A stretch of DNA of 64,000 bases from Cycas panzhihuaensis (Eukaryota > Cycadophyta). The notes below the pieces were generated by a model, which saw nothing but the letters and a program-made list of their open reading frames with translations, ran no database searches and had not been told where the DNA came from. The stretch spans positions 94,805,741-94,869,740 of the forward strand of contig CM041465.1 of assembly GCA_023213395.1 (NCBI GenBank), read 5' to 3'. A program made the position numbers and the translations under genes. This document shows positions 47,309-58,949 of this stretch, piece after piece (position 1 is the first letter of the stretch; every line of letters begins with the position of its first letter).

Positions 47309-47750
47309 ATGTACATTAATGGAGGTAGCCATGGAAACTAGGTACCTTCCATAGCTACTTGGATCATTAGTGATCCTATCGGACATGATCTCATGCATTT
47401 TAGGGTGTTTTTGCTTGAGGCCATAAATAATGAAGTAGAATATACAATTGTTATCGAGGCCCTCACTGATGTACTTTGCTTATATCATGGTCCTGTGATT
47501 CTCAAGTCATAGTTTTGCAACTAACTCAAGTTTATTGAGTCCTTTACCCTCAACTAAGATCCCTTGCTTTGACTGCTAGGTCTCTCTTGTCTTTGATTCT
47601 TTTGGTAGACATTTGAAATATCCCTCATGATCAGAATACCAAAGTAGATAGCCTAGTTCACCTCATTCTTAAGCGTTATCTTCAGCTCTTAGATGAGCCC
47701 TCGATAACCCGATAGGTTGACCCCTCTTAGAAACCTTTTAACAATCACTT
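47309..47750 (+). pseudogene. RNase H-like domain near the 3' end of element I
   Basis: From the ATG at 47,309 one frame reads 'MYINGGSHGN' (type I RNase H has Y-DGGSRGNPG), 'SIATWIISDPIGHDL', 'NNEVEYTIVIEAL' (canonical NN-AEY-ALI-AL, Glu kept), 'LCLYHGPVILKS' (canonical ...V-GDS), 'LKFIESF' and later 'FEISLMIRIPK' (canonical V-HIPRE). First Asp is Asn and the third is replaced, so it would be inactive. About a dozen stops. Tat-group gypsy elements are known to carry a second, bacterial/archaeal-type RNase H next to RT. Here it stands alone, sense strand, 0.5 kb before the PPT. Confidence 0.6.
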
Positions 47751-48267
47751 TCCTCTTATTACCATCCCTTTACCTCCAAAAAAGGGTTGCTAACAAGGTT
47801 AAACTATGATGACAAAGATCCCATTTTCCTATTCAATTTCTGTACCATCTATGATTTAGTTTCTATTGTATTTTAAACTTAGTTTTTATTATACATTAGA
47901 GTGATGAGGCATCCCCTCAACTTCTTCTCCCATTAATTCCTTTTCGCTTCTTTCCAGGATTTTGATCCTACCTTATTCTTCAAGGTTGTATTACCTACCT
48001 AAGCATCACTATGGGCATCTCTCTAAGTTGCCTCACCTTCATTTCATGTATGTTTTAGGGCTCAAGTTCTGTACTTAGAGGTTTGACCAAGCCATGTTTC
48101 TCTTTCCTCCCCCAAACATGTGTTTCCCATCCATGCAACTTGTTGTCACAACAACTATTACCCACCTTGGTCATTGACACACTACCTTTAGACATGTCTC
48201 TACTAATAAGTTTGTGTTGGCAACATTTACCATCATCCAATGCTTTTGAGTGACAAGGTTTTGCTAC

Positions 48268-48278
48268 CAAGGGGGTAG
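48268..48278 (+). other. Polypurine tract of element I
   Basis: AAGGGGGTAG lies directly before TGTTTCCCAG, the start of the second LTR. The position and composition fit a PPT and fix the LTR start. Confidence 0.7.
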
Positions 48279-51200
48279 TGTTTCCCAGCTTCCAGGAACG
48301 AATTAGGATGATACCATACAAGTAAGATTAGGTATACATGCTTTCCCTTTCACTTTGTCACATTTTTAATTATTGAGATGCATAATGGTTGCATGATTAT
48401 TTGGCTGTTTGAGTTGCTTGCTTGATCCCTTGCTTGTGTATGTGACTTTTGCCTATGATAATTAAGACTCTAGTCCAATGGCAATATTGAGCTCCCATGG
48501 CAAATCCCCTCATGTGATTGGTTTCTCACATGCTTTTGTAGCCTATCTTGGTGATTTTAAGCATATTTATACTCTTTTAATAGCATCTTTTCCTCTTATC
48601 TTATGTTGCTTATCCCTTTGGTCCACCAATGGTAGCTTATCAAGGCTTTTCATGAGAAAATGCCCCTCCCTACTCACTCTGTATGAGATTTGATAGTGTT
48701 TTCTAGGAATGATGGTTGGTTAGGCCTTATCCATATCTTGACATATGTGATTTCAATTGTTATGTAGAGTTATTAATTATTTTGTTATGTTTCTCATATG
48801 TTTCCTATGAATTTCTATCTGTAGGATGGCCCAGGGATGACCTATAGGTCCTTAAGATTATGTTTGGGTCCCTCAGCACCTCATCTCCATCTTGTTATAT
48901 TTCACCTTCTTGCTTCAACATTTATCAAATTATATAAACTTCTGTTAGTCTGCTATCACCTTGCCTAGATTTTTGTCTACTCTGCTATGATTATTATACC
49001 TCATAGATATATCTGTGGCACTACTAATATATTCATAGTGTTAATATATTCGCAGTGTGACTATTAGTAACTTAAACATAGATAAAAATAACTAGATTTG
49101 TATTTATTACTCATCTGATGCACAATCCTACCTCAAGATAGCCTAGATCATACTCTAATAGTCCTTAGACTCTATTAGACTCATAAAAACAAAAATTCAA
49201 CATCATTTAGGGATCTGTCTAAGGATTTTTCATACTATCCATCACTCTTTTAAAGGAATTCACTCTTTCCCTTTGCAAGAAACATAGTTTGTGCAGGAAA
49301 TTAGACCTAGGGTAGGAAAGGGAGGAGGAAATTTACTCTATATAGGCAAGGAGACACCTTCAAGCCACCAATGTAATTAAAAAGGCTCCTATTCCCTTCT
49401 CTAAATATAGATTTCCCTCCCAAAAAGTATTGTCTCCATAATAAACCTATAACTTATGTCAACTTTCTCTTCAACTAATGGGTAGGCCTATTTTCCTTGG
49501 ATTTTATTGCCAAATACTTATGTTTCACTTGATTTCTTTCATTATTTGCTATAGATTTTGGCGATTTCATGTTTTAAAAATCATTTGTATGCTTGTTTAG
49601 AAGTTTCCCTAGCATAAACTTTGGAGGCAATACCTCCATCCTTTACAAAACCTCTCGTTTCACTTGCCAACCACTAGTTTATGGTAAGGGGAGGACTTAG
49701 CCTATTAGAGGAGATCATAGGAAGGGTATTAAGCTTGAGTTCTAACTCAAAAAGCCTCCCTTCACTAGGGTAATCCCCTCCTTGAAGCCTCTAAGCATCC
49801 TACTATCCATCACCTCAACTAGTGCAACATTTGGTAATGAAACGTGCAACATTCCTTTTAGTCCATCCTACTCTAAGATTCTCACCCAAAACCACTATCT
49901 AATTATGAGACACCTTTTTTCCACTTGGGAGGAACCACATCTTATAAAGGATCTTGCCATTCTGAGGTGACCCCCCTTCACCTTCTTTCCCTCTTTTCTC
50001 CCTAGTATTGTATGGTGAGATTTTGAGTTTGGAAGTAAGACTTGAATTCATTTTGTTGTTGTAAATTGAAATCTAAATATTTTAACAACATTTTTCTAGA
50101 AGAGAATACACATATACATATATAGTTTACTTGTAGAAGGTTTGTTTTCTTTGTGACATAGGTGGATGACTTCCTTTACAATCAAAGCTACACATTGTGA
50201 GAAGGTAGTGCTTTTTTTTCTTTTTCTTTTTTGAGCTCATTTCTGCTTTATTTCCTTACTTTCTTTCATTTTTATATAATTGGGGAAGTAAGGAATCCCC
50301 CTCTCCATCTCCAACAACATTTATAACAATCAAAGGAAGAAAAGGCATCAACAAGGGAGGCACACAAAGAGGGATTGTACTTTGTCATCACATATCATAG
50401 AATCGGGTGTACTCCTTTAAACCCTTTCCTCTTCTCTCCTTTTTCTCTCTTCCTTCCCTAAAAGAACATTGCAAATATAAAATGCATTGGTTTCTTCCTT
50501 TTTCACATGTGCATCACATATAGAGAAGAATATAACATAGGCAAACTATACTCCTTCTCCCTCTTTTATAAAAGGAAAGACTTGCATGCCCCCTCCAAAA
50601 GCTCTACATGTTGCATCCAAAAGAAAACTCATAAAACATTGTAAGTTACCTTCATACGTAGATAGGAAACATAGATTGTAATTTTTGTTTTTGATCATTG
50701 CTCTTGGATAAAAGAGGAAAGAAACCTAGTTAGATATAAATTGTAGCAACATTTGCTTACAACTTCCTTATCACATCCCAACCCTAACCTCTAAGCAAAA
50801 AGAGAGTGAGGAAGAGTGAGAAAGAGAAGCTGTATGCATATTTGTATGTTTGTTTTATTCTTAGGAATTTTATAGTGATTATTGTTGTATAAAAGTAGAT
50901 CTCATCTCAATAAAACAATAAACTATAAACTTAGGAAACATCTTAGGTCTTCTCATAACTTAAGAAGATTTTTTATAGCCTAGTTACAACATCTAGATAG
51001 AAGCAATATTCCCTCCATTTTGTAATTAAAACACTGAAACCTCAACCCCTAGAGGTAATCCTCTAGCTCCAAATGGACCATTTAAAGCCTTTGTTTCTTA
51101 TTGTGCTACTCCTCTAATCCCTTTTCTAAAAGGGTACTCCTCCTTCTCTTATTTCCTTTCTTGAAAAGAGATTTATCTCCTATTCTCTCCTTTTAAGGAT

Positions 51201-51441
51201 AGGAGAGCTTTGTTTAGGCTACTCGATAATTCAAGGATGCCTTCTTCCTCTCATTCGCATCAAGAAAGTTACCTAAAGAAGAGAGAAAGTGTAACACATA
51301 GTTGCGAGTTCTTGAACCTATGTTCTGAAGTGTGGATGCCTTTTGAGGGTAGCTTTACCTTCTCTCATACTCTTAACCCTTTCACTTATTGATCTCCATG
51401 ATCAATAAGAGTATCAAGATTTTAGCAACCCCCTAGAGGCA
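48279..51441 (+). repeat. Second LTR of element I (about 3.16 kb)
   Basis: It runs TGTTTCCCAGCTTCC ... CCCTAGAGGCA. It retains the TG start that the first LTR has lost, and is preceded by the PPT and followed by primer-site-like text at 51,451. It serves both as 3' LTR of the first unit and 5' LTR of the second. Confidence 0.75.
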
Positions 51442-51709
51442 TGCTTCTACTGGCAACCATATTATGGACTTGCCAGTAAGAAAAGCCATAACATCCCTTC
51501 AATCGTTTCTAGTGTTAGCCTTTTCTTTCTTTTCTTTATACCTTTCTCTTACTAGGTAACCCTAGTTTGGTGTCTCCTAAGCTATCTTGCTTCTCTTACA
51601 TTACTTTGATAGGACATGGATACAACATTTTTCCTATCACTTGCATGGCCTATCCCCAATAATATAGGAGCCCTTTTATTCTTTCATCCCCTCGTTTGAT
51701 TCTGAATGG

Positions 51710-53930
51710 ATGATAGAGGGATATCCATTAGAGTGGGCATACCACACCTATGTTTCTGAGTCTCAAAACCAAACCATTTATCCCCTTCAAGATCCTACCC
51801 AAGAAGGCAAGGAACCTATCTTCAACCTAGATGACCAAGAACATCTAGAAGTCTATCCACTCCCTGTATATAGCGTAGGTGAATCCTCCTCCATGGAGTA
51901 CCTTCACCCTAGTAAAAGTTACCATAAGGATCAATCCATGGGCCCTACTCCATATGAGGAGCCATCTACCTTGTACGAGCAGGATGGGACCCCTCCCATA
52001 GATGTAGTTAAGGCAGTATGACAATGCTTTAGAGCTGTGAGCACCAAACCACCTCCCAAGTGGTTAGACGACCTTCTTCGTAGAATTACTCCACCTTCTT
52101 CTATATTCGTGCCTCCTGTCTTGTCTTAATCCTCACTATTGTCAATGATAGGGCCATTCTTATCATCTCTTAATCTTTGCATATCTCTTATAACTAAGGG
52201 GTACTCCAAGGTGTGCCCATATCCTAGATTGAGTTAAGCATACCCATCCCAAACTAAATGCAACAACCTATTATGGCTCATACCCCCTTGGTGTAATCAA
52301 GGATACCCTCGTACCCTAACCCTTTAAGCCATGTGGGACCCATCCCTGTGTGCCTTCATCTATATCATATGGATCCTTCCTTCAACATACCCCCAGGGCA
52401 TATGTCTAAACCATGGTAGTATGGAGGGGTAAACCCTCTCTTAATCTACAGGGTAGATTCACTCGATCCTTATGGAGTTGCACCTCCCATGGGTGGCCCA
52501 TATGGGCAAAACCCCATGCCTCATCCTCCTTCATCATCCTCATGTATAACTCTGTACATGACACCTTCCCAAGGGATATCCATTCCCCCTCATGATCCTT
52601 ATTCTCACATCCCTCCTTAACATGGGGCATACCCTCAAGGTGGGGTGAGGTCTTCCTACCCATCTTCTTCTTATCTTGTCTACCCACAAATGGGGGCATT
52701 TCACTCCTACTAAGTAGGTGGGAATCTATTCCTTGTACACATAAACTCCTTAAGAGGGAGCTGGATATCAATATCTACCTCCTCCCTTACTTTTAGTTGA
52801 CCCTTTAGCTCAGCCAAGGACTCATCCCTTCATTGCTATAGGTTAATCCTGCTCTCAATTGAGGATCTTAGGGCCAACCTATTGCCTCACCCTCTTGGGG
52901 TGCCTAAATTCAATTATACCTCATCATAGGAACCAACTGAGTATGTCAAGAGCTTCACTATGGTAGGCATAGACTATTGGCCCTATGATCACATCCTTAT
53001 AAAATTATTTCCCTATTCTTTACAAGGAGATGCTCTAAAATGGTTTTACCATCTCCCTGCTCACTCCATCCATTCTTTCTAATAACTTATGGATGAGTTT
53101 GTCAATTATTTCGACATAGCTCACCCCTTTAAGAGTGGGGTCAAAGCCTTCCTCTCCCTCAAATAAGACCACAAGGAAATGAATCATGACTTTGTCAGGT
53201 GTTTCCATAACCTTCTCTACTCTATAAAGGCTACACTGCCTAAAGAGTTAAAGATCGATATCTTTGTGAATGTCCTTCGATCCAAAGTCTATGTTGAAGT
53301 CCTCAAGATGGGGGCAACGACATGTAATTTTACCATAGCAAAGTGCTTAGAACTTGAGACCATTGAGATCCAAATGGGTCTTAAGAAGCCTCTTAGGTCA
53401 TTGCAATGACATGAGGCATCCCCTATATCATGTGATTAAAGACCCTAATAGCCTCCAAGGCCCCCTACCAAAACAACTAATAGGACCTTGGACCCTTTGA
53501 CTTTGGCCATATGTTTGTTCAAATGTATGATGAAGGAGCTAATGCTCCAACCATCTCAACCCTCTTCTAATGCCCATAGACCCATCCATCAAGCATCTCA
53601 AACTATATCACCTAAAGGTGGGAATGCCTAAACTTCTCAAGGGAGGAAGGCACACACTCCCCTTAAGAAGAAATAATGTTTTGTCCATGGAGAATGCCTC
53701 CATGATGATTCATAGTATTGGACATAGCATCTTGAGCTAGCTTCACAATGCAATGCCTCCCTCAAACATGCTTCCAAGCCCAATTTGGATCAACTCATCC
53801 ATTAAGATCCTTTTCTCAACCATGGGGAATGTGATTACTTTTCCCAGAATAGAAGGGCAATGAATAGGGGACAATCCCCCAACCCACCTCCTCATCAAAC
53901 AAAGGGGAAGGAGGCAAGGGAACCATCCTT
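51710..53930 (+). pseudogene. Gag of element I, second copy
   Basis: The first 103 codons (51,710-52,021) are open where copy one has four or five stops: 'MIEGYPLEWAYHTYVSESQ', 'YPLQDPTQEGKEPI', 'PPIDVVKAV'. Then 'KPPPKWLDDLLRRITPPSS', the Pro/Tyr-rich linker (52,400-52,740) and the gag domain (52,920-53,410) with 'FPYSLQGDALKWFYHLPAHS' and an open frame 53,179-53,409 ('MNHDFVRCFHNLLYSIKATL'). It is slightly better preserved than copy one, but still disrupted. Confidence 0.7.
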
Positions 53931-54399
53931 GACCTTGAGCCTCCATTCTCTACAATCCTCTTCCTCTCAATCCCAAAACAAGGGGAAGAGAATAATTTAA
54001 ATACTTGATACTACTCCCTTGTACTCAGTTACAAGGTCTTAAGTAGCCAAGGAGGATGTCAAAGTCTCAATAAAACCCTTCCATGGATAATTTACCTACA
54101 AAGATCCCTATGGTCTCTAAGACCATCCCCATCTATCCAGGATGATGTGAATTTTGAAGAGCCCTTCCCCAACCCATGGGGAAAGGGAAGGCCTTCTCTA
54201 TTCTCAAAGAGTTACATTCCATGTCTATTGGAATGTCTATGATAAACATCTTGTAGAGTTACCCTAAGCAACATGCTCTTCTTTTGTAAGCTCTTGGTCA
54301 ACAAGATGCTCTATCCATGCTATAGGCACCACCTCCTATAGACCACCTATCATTTCATTAGATCCCTAAGATTACCCATCTCCCATCAAATGGGAAAAA

Positions 54400-55130
54400 A
54401 TTTGGCACTACCTATTCGAAATCATTGTTGACACCTCTGACTTTACCATAAAGAGGACCATCATAGACAATAATTCCTCAGTGAATGTTATGCCTATACA
54501 CATGCCAAAGGAGTTAGGCATAGTTGCCATCAAGTCCTCCCTTGGAAATGAAAAGGATATAATGAAAGCGAGAAGTCTCCTTTAGGGTGATCACCCTCTC
54601 ACTCAAATTAGGAGGGAAGACCATTTCCATAGATGTGCTAAATATTGATGTCAAGTACAACCTCCTATTAGGTCAACAAAGGCTCAATCAAATGGGAGGT
54701 ATTTATTCCTTGCATTAGGGGTAACTTAAATTTGTCCATAAAAGACAAGTTAAGGTTGTCACATGTGAATCTTCACCTTCTTATGTTCCTTATCCTACTT
54801 GCCAAGCTATCTTTGATGTTGAAGATAGTGATACTGATGAGGCTATCCCCTCCTTGGAGAATCTTTTTCAGGGGGCTAAGTCCCACTAAGATGAACCCCT
54901 ATCTTAGCATGAACCCAATCTAGTTAGGTTCATGCCTATTGGTATAGGTAGTTATGACTACCTAGCTATTATGTATGACCCTAAGTTATATGTTGAGGAT
55001 CATGACCCTCCTCCTTGACATGTTGCTCTAATCTCCTGCACATCTAGGAAGGCATCCCATATGGACCTTCCCTCTTACACTGCCTCTTCTACATCTCTCA
55101 ACTTCTCACATCGTCCCACTTCGTGAAGAT
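54400..55130 (+). pseudogene. Aspartic protease of element I, second copy
   Basis: 'FTIKRTIIDNNSSVNVMPIH' (about 54,440-54,500): the Gly of the DNGSS motif is changed to Asn. The conserved tail 'DEPLSQHEPNLVRFMPIG' and 'ALISCTSRKASHMDLPSY' follow. Compared with copy one it has an extra segment at about 54,560-54,620. Again no RT follows; 55,130-56,260 parallels the 43,300-44,290 zone. Confidence 0.6.
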
Positions 55131-56259
55131 GTCTTCTCATAGGTGTACACACTAATGAGCCACTTATAAGAGTGTTTTACCTTTGTGCCCTAGATCCTCA
55201 CTAAGGCCTAGATCATGTCCTACCTACACATAACCTCACCATATAATCCATCGTATGTCAATCCCCTTGCATCAGTTTGGTTCCAACCAAACTCTTTCCA
55301 TTCGTGAGGCCATCCATATTAGGCCTACCTATCATGATCACTCTAAAATGAGCCTAAACTACCCTTTTAAATATGATGTTAGTTGCCCTCACTAAGGGCA
55401 TAATGTACATTTGAGTTTTTAATGGCTCCATGTGTTGGCAAGATGGCTACACTCCTTTCCAAAGGTGTTATCTATCCCCTCAATGAACAAAGCCCTCCCT
55501 TTAGTTATGAGTGGTGGTAAACATGTCATAACAAGAGCATGTTTCTATGACTCATGTTTGGCTCTTCATTTGGGAAGTAACTCTACTTGCTTTTGAGCAT
55601 ATGTTTCTACCCAGGGAAGGTCCCTAGAGATAGATCATATCTCTTTTTATTGCTCTAAAGGGTATTCATACCTATTCTTATTCTCTTTTATGTTTGGATC
55701 ACTATTTTCCTCCTAAGGAATGTGATCCCCTCACCCCAGAGCCATGTGAGATTACCTATCATATAGAGGTGATCATGTGTGCCTGGTATGAGTGTCATAT
55801 CATGTAAAGAGAATGTATAATGTCATGCATAATAAGATAAACTAATCAAGACCTATGTACCATCTATGCATCCATACTTATATCTATAACCACAATAAAC
55901 AACCATAATAGAAATAAAAACTAATGTATATCAAAAATAGGGTACTAATGTGGCCCCATCTATATATATGTATGATCAATAATAGTACAAAATATATTAG
56001 CACAACATGCCCTAGGAAGTTAAAATCCTTATAAGGGGGTGTATAATCACATATACGTGGTGGTATCTATCTCCCTAGAGGTTTAAAACTTTCTTGTCAT
56101 TAAAATTTGTGATACTATAGTGCCATGAAGCCATGGTATCCTCATGGCATATCAACCCTAGGTCTACCTACTCCCTCACTTAGAAACCACATCCCTCTAA
56201 GGATTCTCCTCTACCTCTGCAAGGTCCTAGCCTTGCTCTACTCATATCTCACCGTTTAC

Positions 56260-58020
56260 TAATTCAGTGTCACTATGTGGGTCTTGCTACATGAGGATTG
56301 AGAAGTTATTTGGTCAACTAGTCAGTCATACCACTCCTATAGCTAGTCTTTCTCTTCTAACACCTAATCTCTCTTCTTAAGGGTAGATATCGGTTGACCC
56401 TCTACCCCATAGAGCCTCTCCTCAAGTATACGACCTTCATGTTATTCCCTGAACCTCTTGCTTAGGCCTTTAGCTCTTACACCTAAACTTGGAGATGCTC
56501 CCTCTCTACCCATCTTTCTTGGGCCTCCATAATCCAAATATCTTTGACTTGGATGAAAGGGGTGAATGCTACTATATGGGGGTCCATAGAGCCTGACTCT
56601 CTACTATCTATAATGGGAGGCTTCCCCTCCTCATAGACTCATAGGAAGAACCACTACCCTCCTAATTAGCTCTCCTATCCCCTCTTTACATGTTAATCAT
56701 ACAAACTAACATGTCAACATGGAGCATAAATAAATTTATAAAATATAAGCTCAAAGCTATAAGCAAATAACTGAGATAGAATCTCTAGCTAGGAGTAAAG
56801 GAGAGAGTTTACCTCTAATAATGGTTAGCTCTACTCTGGCTGCCACATCTCTAGTTATAGTTACTTCCTGCTCAGCTTCTGCCTCCTACTCTTCGGGATT
56901 CTCTCTGTCTCCTATAGCATCTAGCACATCCTCAACCTCAACCTCCTCTACCCTAGGGATCTCTGCTCTATCTACAACTATAGATACCTCTCCTATAGCT
57001 TCCAATGTTGCACCCACCTCTAGATTAGTAGCAATAGCTTCTTAATCCTCCTCACCTCCCAGCTCTACTATTGTAGCCTCCACTATTGGTGCTCCTATCT
57101 CCTCTCCCTCCTCGTCAACATTGTCCCACTACATAGTATAATATGGGTGACTCACATAATCCTCCACTATGAGAAGGTCTAGTGATGTAGTTTCCATCAA
57201 TCTCTAGATGTGGGTAGGCTTCCCGATGCCCCTAAAACACATTAACCATCTGTGGATCAAAGGGGTACTAGCTCATATCGATTGTGGTCCAATCACCAAG
57301 GCCACTCCTTTAAAGTGGTCAAAGAACCAACACTAGAGAAGGGAAGTGTAGGAGAGCCCTCCTTGCCCCGTAGCTTATATCTAGTCCAACTATGTTATAA
57401 GGTTATCTACTATCAAAGCAACTTAGTTGAGCCTCTCTCTTGCCTCACACCACTTGGTGTTGTCCATCCAACCTCCAGGCACATTTGTATAATTCTATTT
57501 CTAGAATATCTAGAATAGAATGGAAAAAACTACCATCTTCCTCAATTTAGGAATCTTGGATGAAGAAATGGTCCATAAAGTAATACCCCCCTGGTCCCAG
57601 TGATCTCTACTAATGAAATACCTGGCTACCTCATAGTATGCTGCATCCATACTAGGTAAAGTACTTAACACTACTAGTGGGCCACTGGGTGGTATGACCA
57701 AAATCCTTTCAACATCAATAAGAGTAATAGAAATGTCTCCCATCATCAGTAAATAGAAGACGTGCCATCATCGGTCCCAATGTGAGATAATGTCCACTAA
57801 TAGAGCCTAGTCTAATACATACTAGGGCATATGCACTATCTTCAGGAGCATGTATCTCCTGAATATTACCTTCTCTTAGTAATCTAGCAACTCTATGAAC
57901 CCAACCATCAGAATGTCGATGTTCTCCTTATTGTCAACTACCATCATAGGTTGAAAATATCACTAAGCAATATTATTAGTTGATCAACCACCCTCCTATA
58001 GAGTCAGAGCCGTTTTTCTA
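56260..58020 (-). pseudogene. Antisense PMD-like protein in element I, second copy
   Basis: The clearest piece is the open frame 57,510-57,746: 'MMGDISITLIDVERILVIPP', then 'GPLVVLSTLPSMDAAYYEVA', 'RYFISRDHWDQGGITLWTI'. This is the PMD core, matching copy one ('MVGDVFITPANVKRILRVPA'). The acidic linker and helical C-terminus ('EAQERWVEREHLQV', about 56,480-56,530) are also present. The two copies differ mostly by single changes yet keep the domain pattern, so both descend from one element-encoded frame. Confidence 0.65.
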
Positions 58021-58199
58021 GATGAAAATCATCAATAAAGCATAATTAAATCTAATTTAATCTAAAAAATTACTTTCCTATCCTAGCCCCATGAATATAT
58101 CTATAGCAACATAGATATATTTATAGGTCCTATAGTATTTCTATCTCATCCCACAGGGATATCTGTAACACTGTAAATAAATTTGTAATGCTAGTGATA

Positions 58200-58512
58200 T
58201 GAAGGAAGGATGGATCAAGGGAATAAATTACTTACATACACACAATGGTAATGTAGAACAAAGAAGAGATGAATACAAGATATGAGAGCAAATCTTAGAG
58301 GTGAGAATGAATAATGACTCCCTCCTTGAGATTTTACCTTTTATTATTGAGAGTAAGCACTAAGGTTAGGATTTTTTTACTTAATGATATGAACTTAAAA
58401 TTACATCCAAATGCATATAAAATGTATTTCATTAAGAGACTAATGCTAATAATATACCCTAAGGTCACTTAATTAATCTACATAAATAACCTTGATACAT
58501 TAACCTCTTTCA
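58200..58512 (-). repeat. 3' LTR of element J
   Basis: The plus strand runs TGAAGGAAGGATGG ... AACCTCTTTCA. On the internal side the minus strand shows AAGGGGGGGAT (58,513-58,523) as the PPT. The termini form a short imperfect inverted repeat (TGAAAGAGG / TGAAGGAAGG). No second copy is in the window, so the outer end relies on the break in element I homology. Confidence 0.7.
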
Positions 58513-58949
58513 ATCCCCCCCTTAATGATGGAAGGTCATTTTGAGAAAATCTATTCTATGAGGTCTTCATTTAAGCCTCATTATTACATTGAAATTATAA
58601 ATAACACTTTTATTAGAAAACCCTTATGGGGAATAAAGACCCACAGGATTTCTAAGATCTATATCCCCTTTTATAAATCAAAATAGCTAAGGTGGTTCTT
58701 GATGTACCCTGATAGCCAAACAACTTAAATGTACAACTTGATCTACTGAGTCTCCATATAATGTTTGGTCATCCCCTATGTCCTTTAGGTTTTTATAGGT
58801 TCAGATTTTCTAAAATTAGTACAACCCTTATCCTTATGTGTACACATGGGATTTTCATAAATAGGATAGAGTAAAGACTTACTCTTATTCTTCTGTTCCC
58901 ATAAGGGATTTTCACAAATAAATAAGAGTATGATGATCCTATTGCTATC

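Larger units (their letters stand above)
36442..58199 (+). mobile_element. Element I: large Ty3/gypsy element, LTR-internal-LTR-internal array
   Basis: Two 3.1-kb LTRs (36,442-39,566 and 48,279-51,441) are each followed by a homologous internal region (39,567-48,278 complete; 51,442-58,199 cut by J). Each internal region carries gag, an aspartic protease and an antisense PMD frame at matching offsets. The complete one ends with an RNase H-like domain and a purine tract. RT and integrase were not found. Left flank CCACT (36,437-36,441) is the expected duplication; the right end is outside the window. Protease wording (IDNGSSVNAMP) and LTR size fit the Tat/Ogre side of gypsy. The layout suggests unequal recombination between elements or LTRs. 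Confidence 0.75.

Noticed and set aside
48055-48321. 88-codon minus-strand frame with several Cys residues
   Set aside because: It spans the PPT and LTR start of element I, and the matching LTR region of the first copy does not carry the frame. Probably chance.
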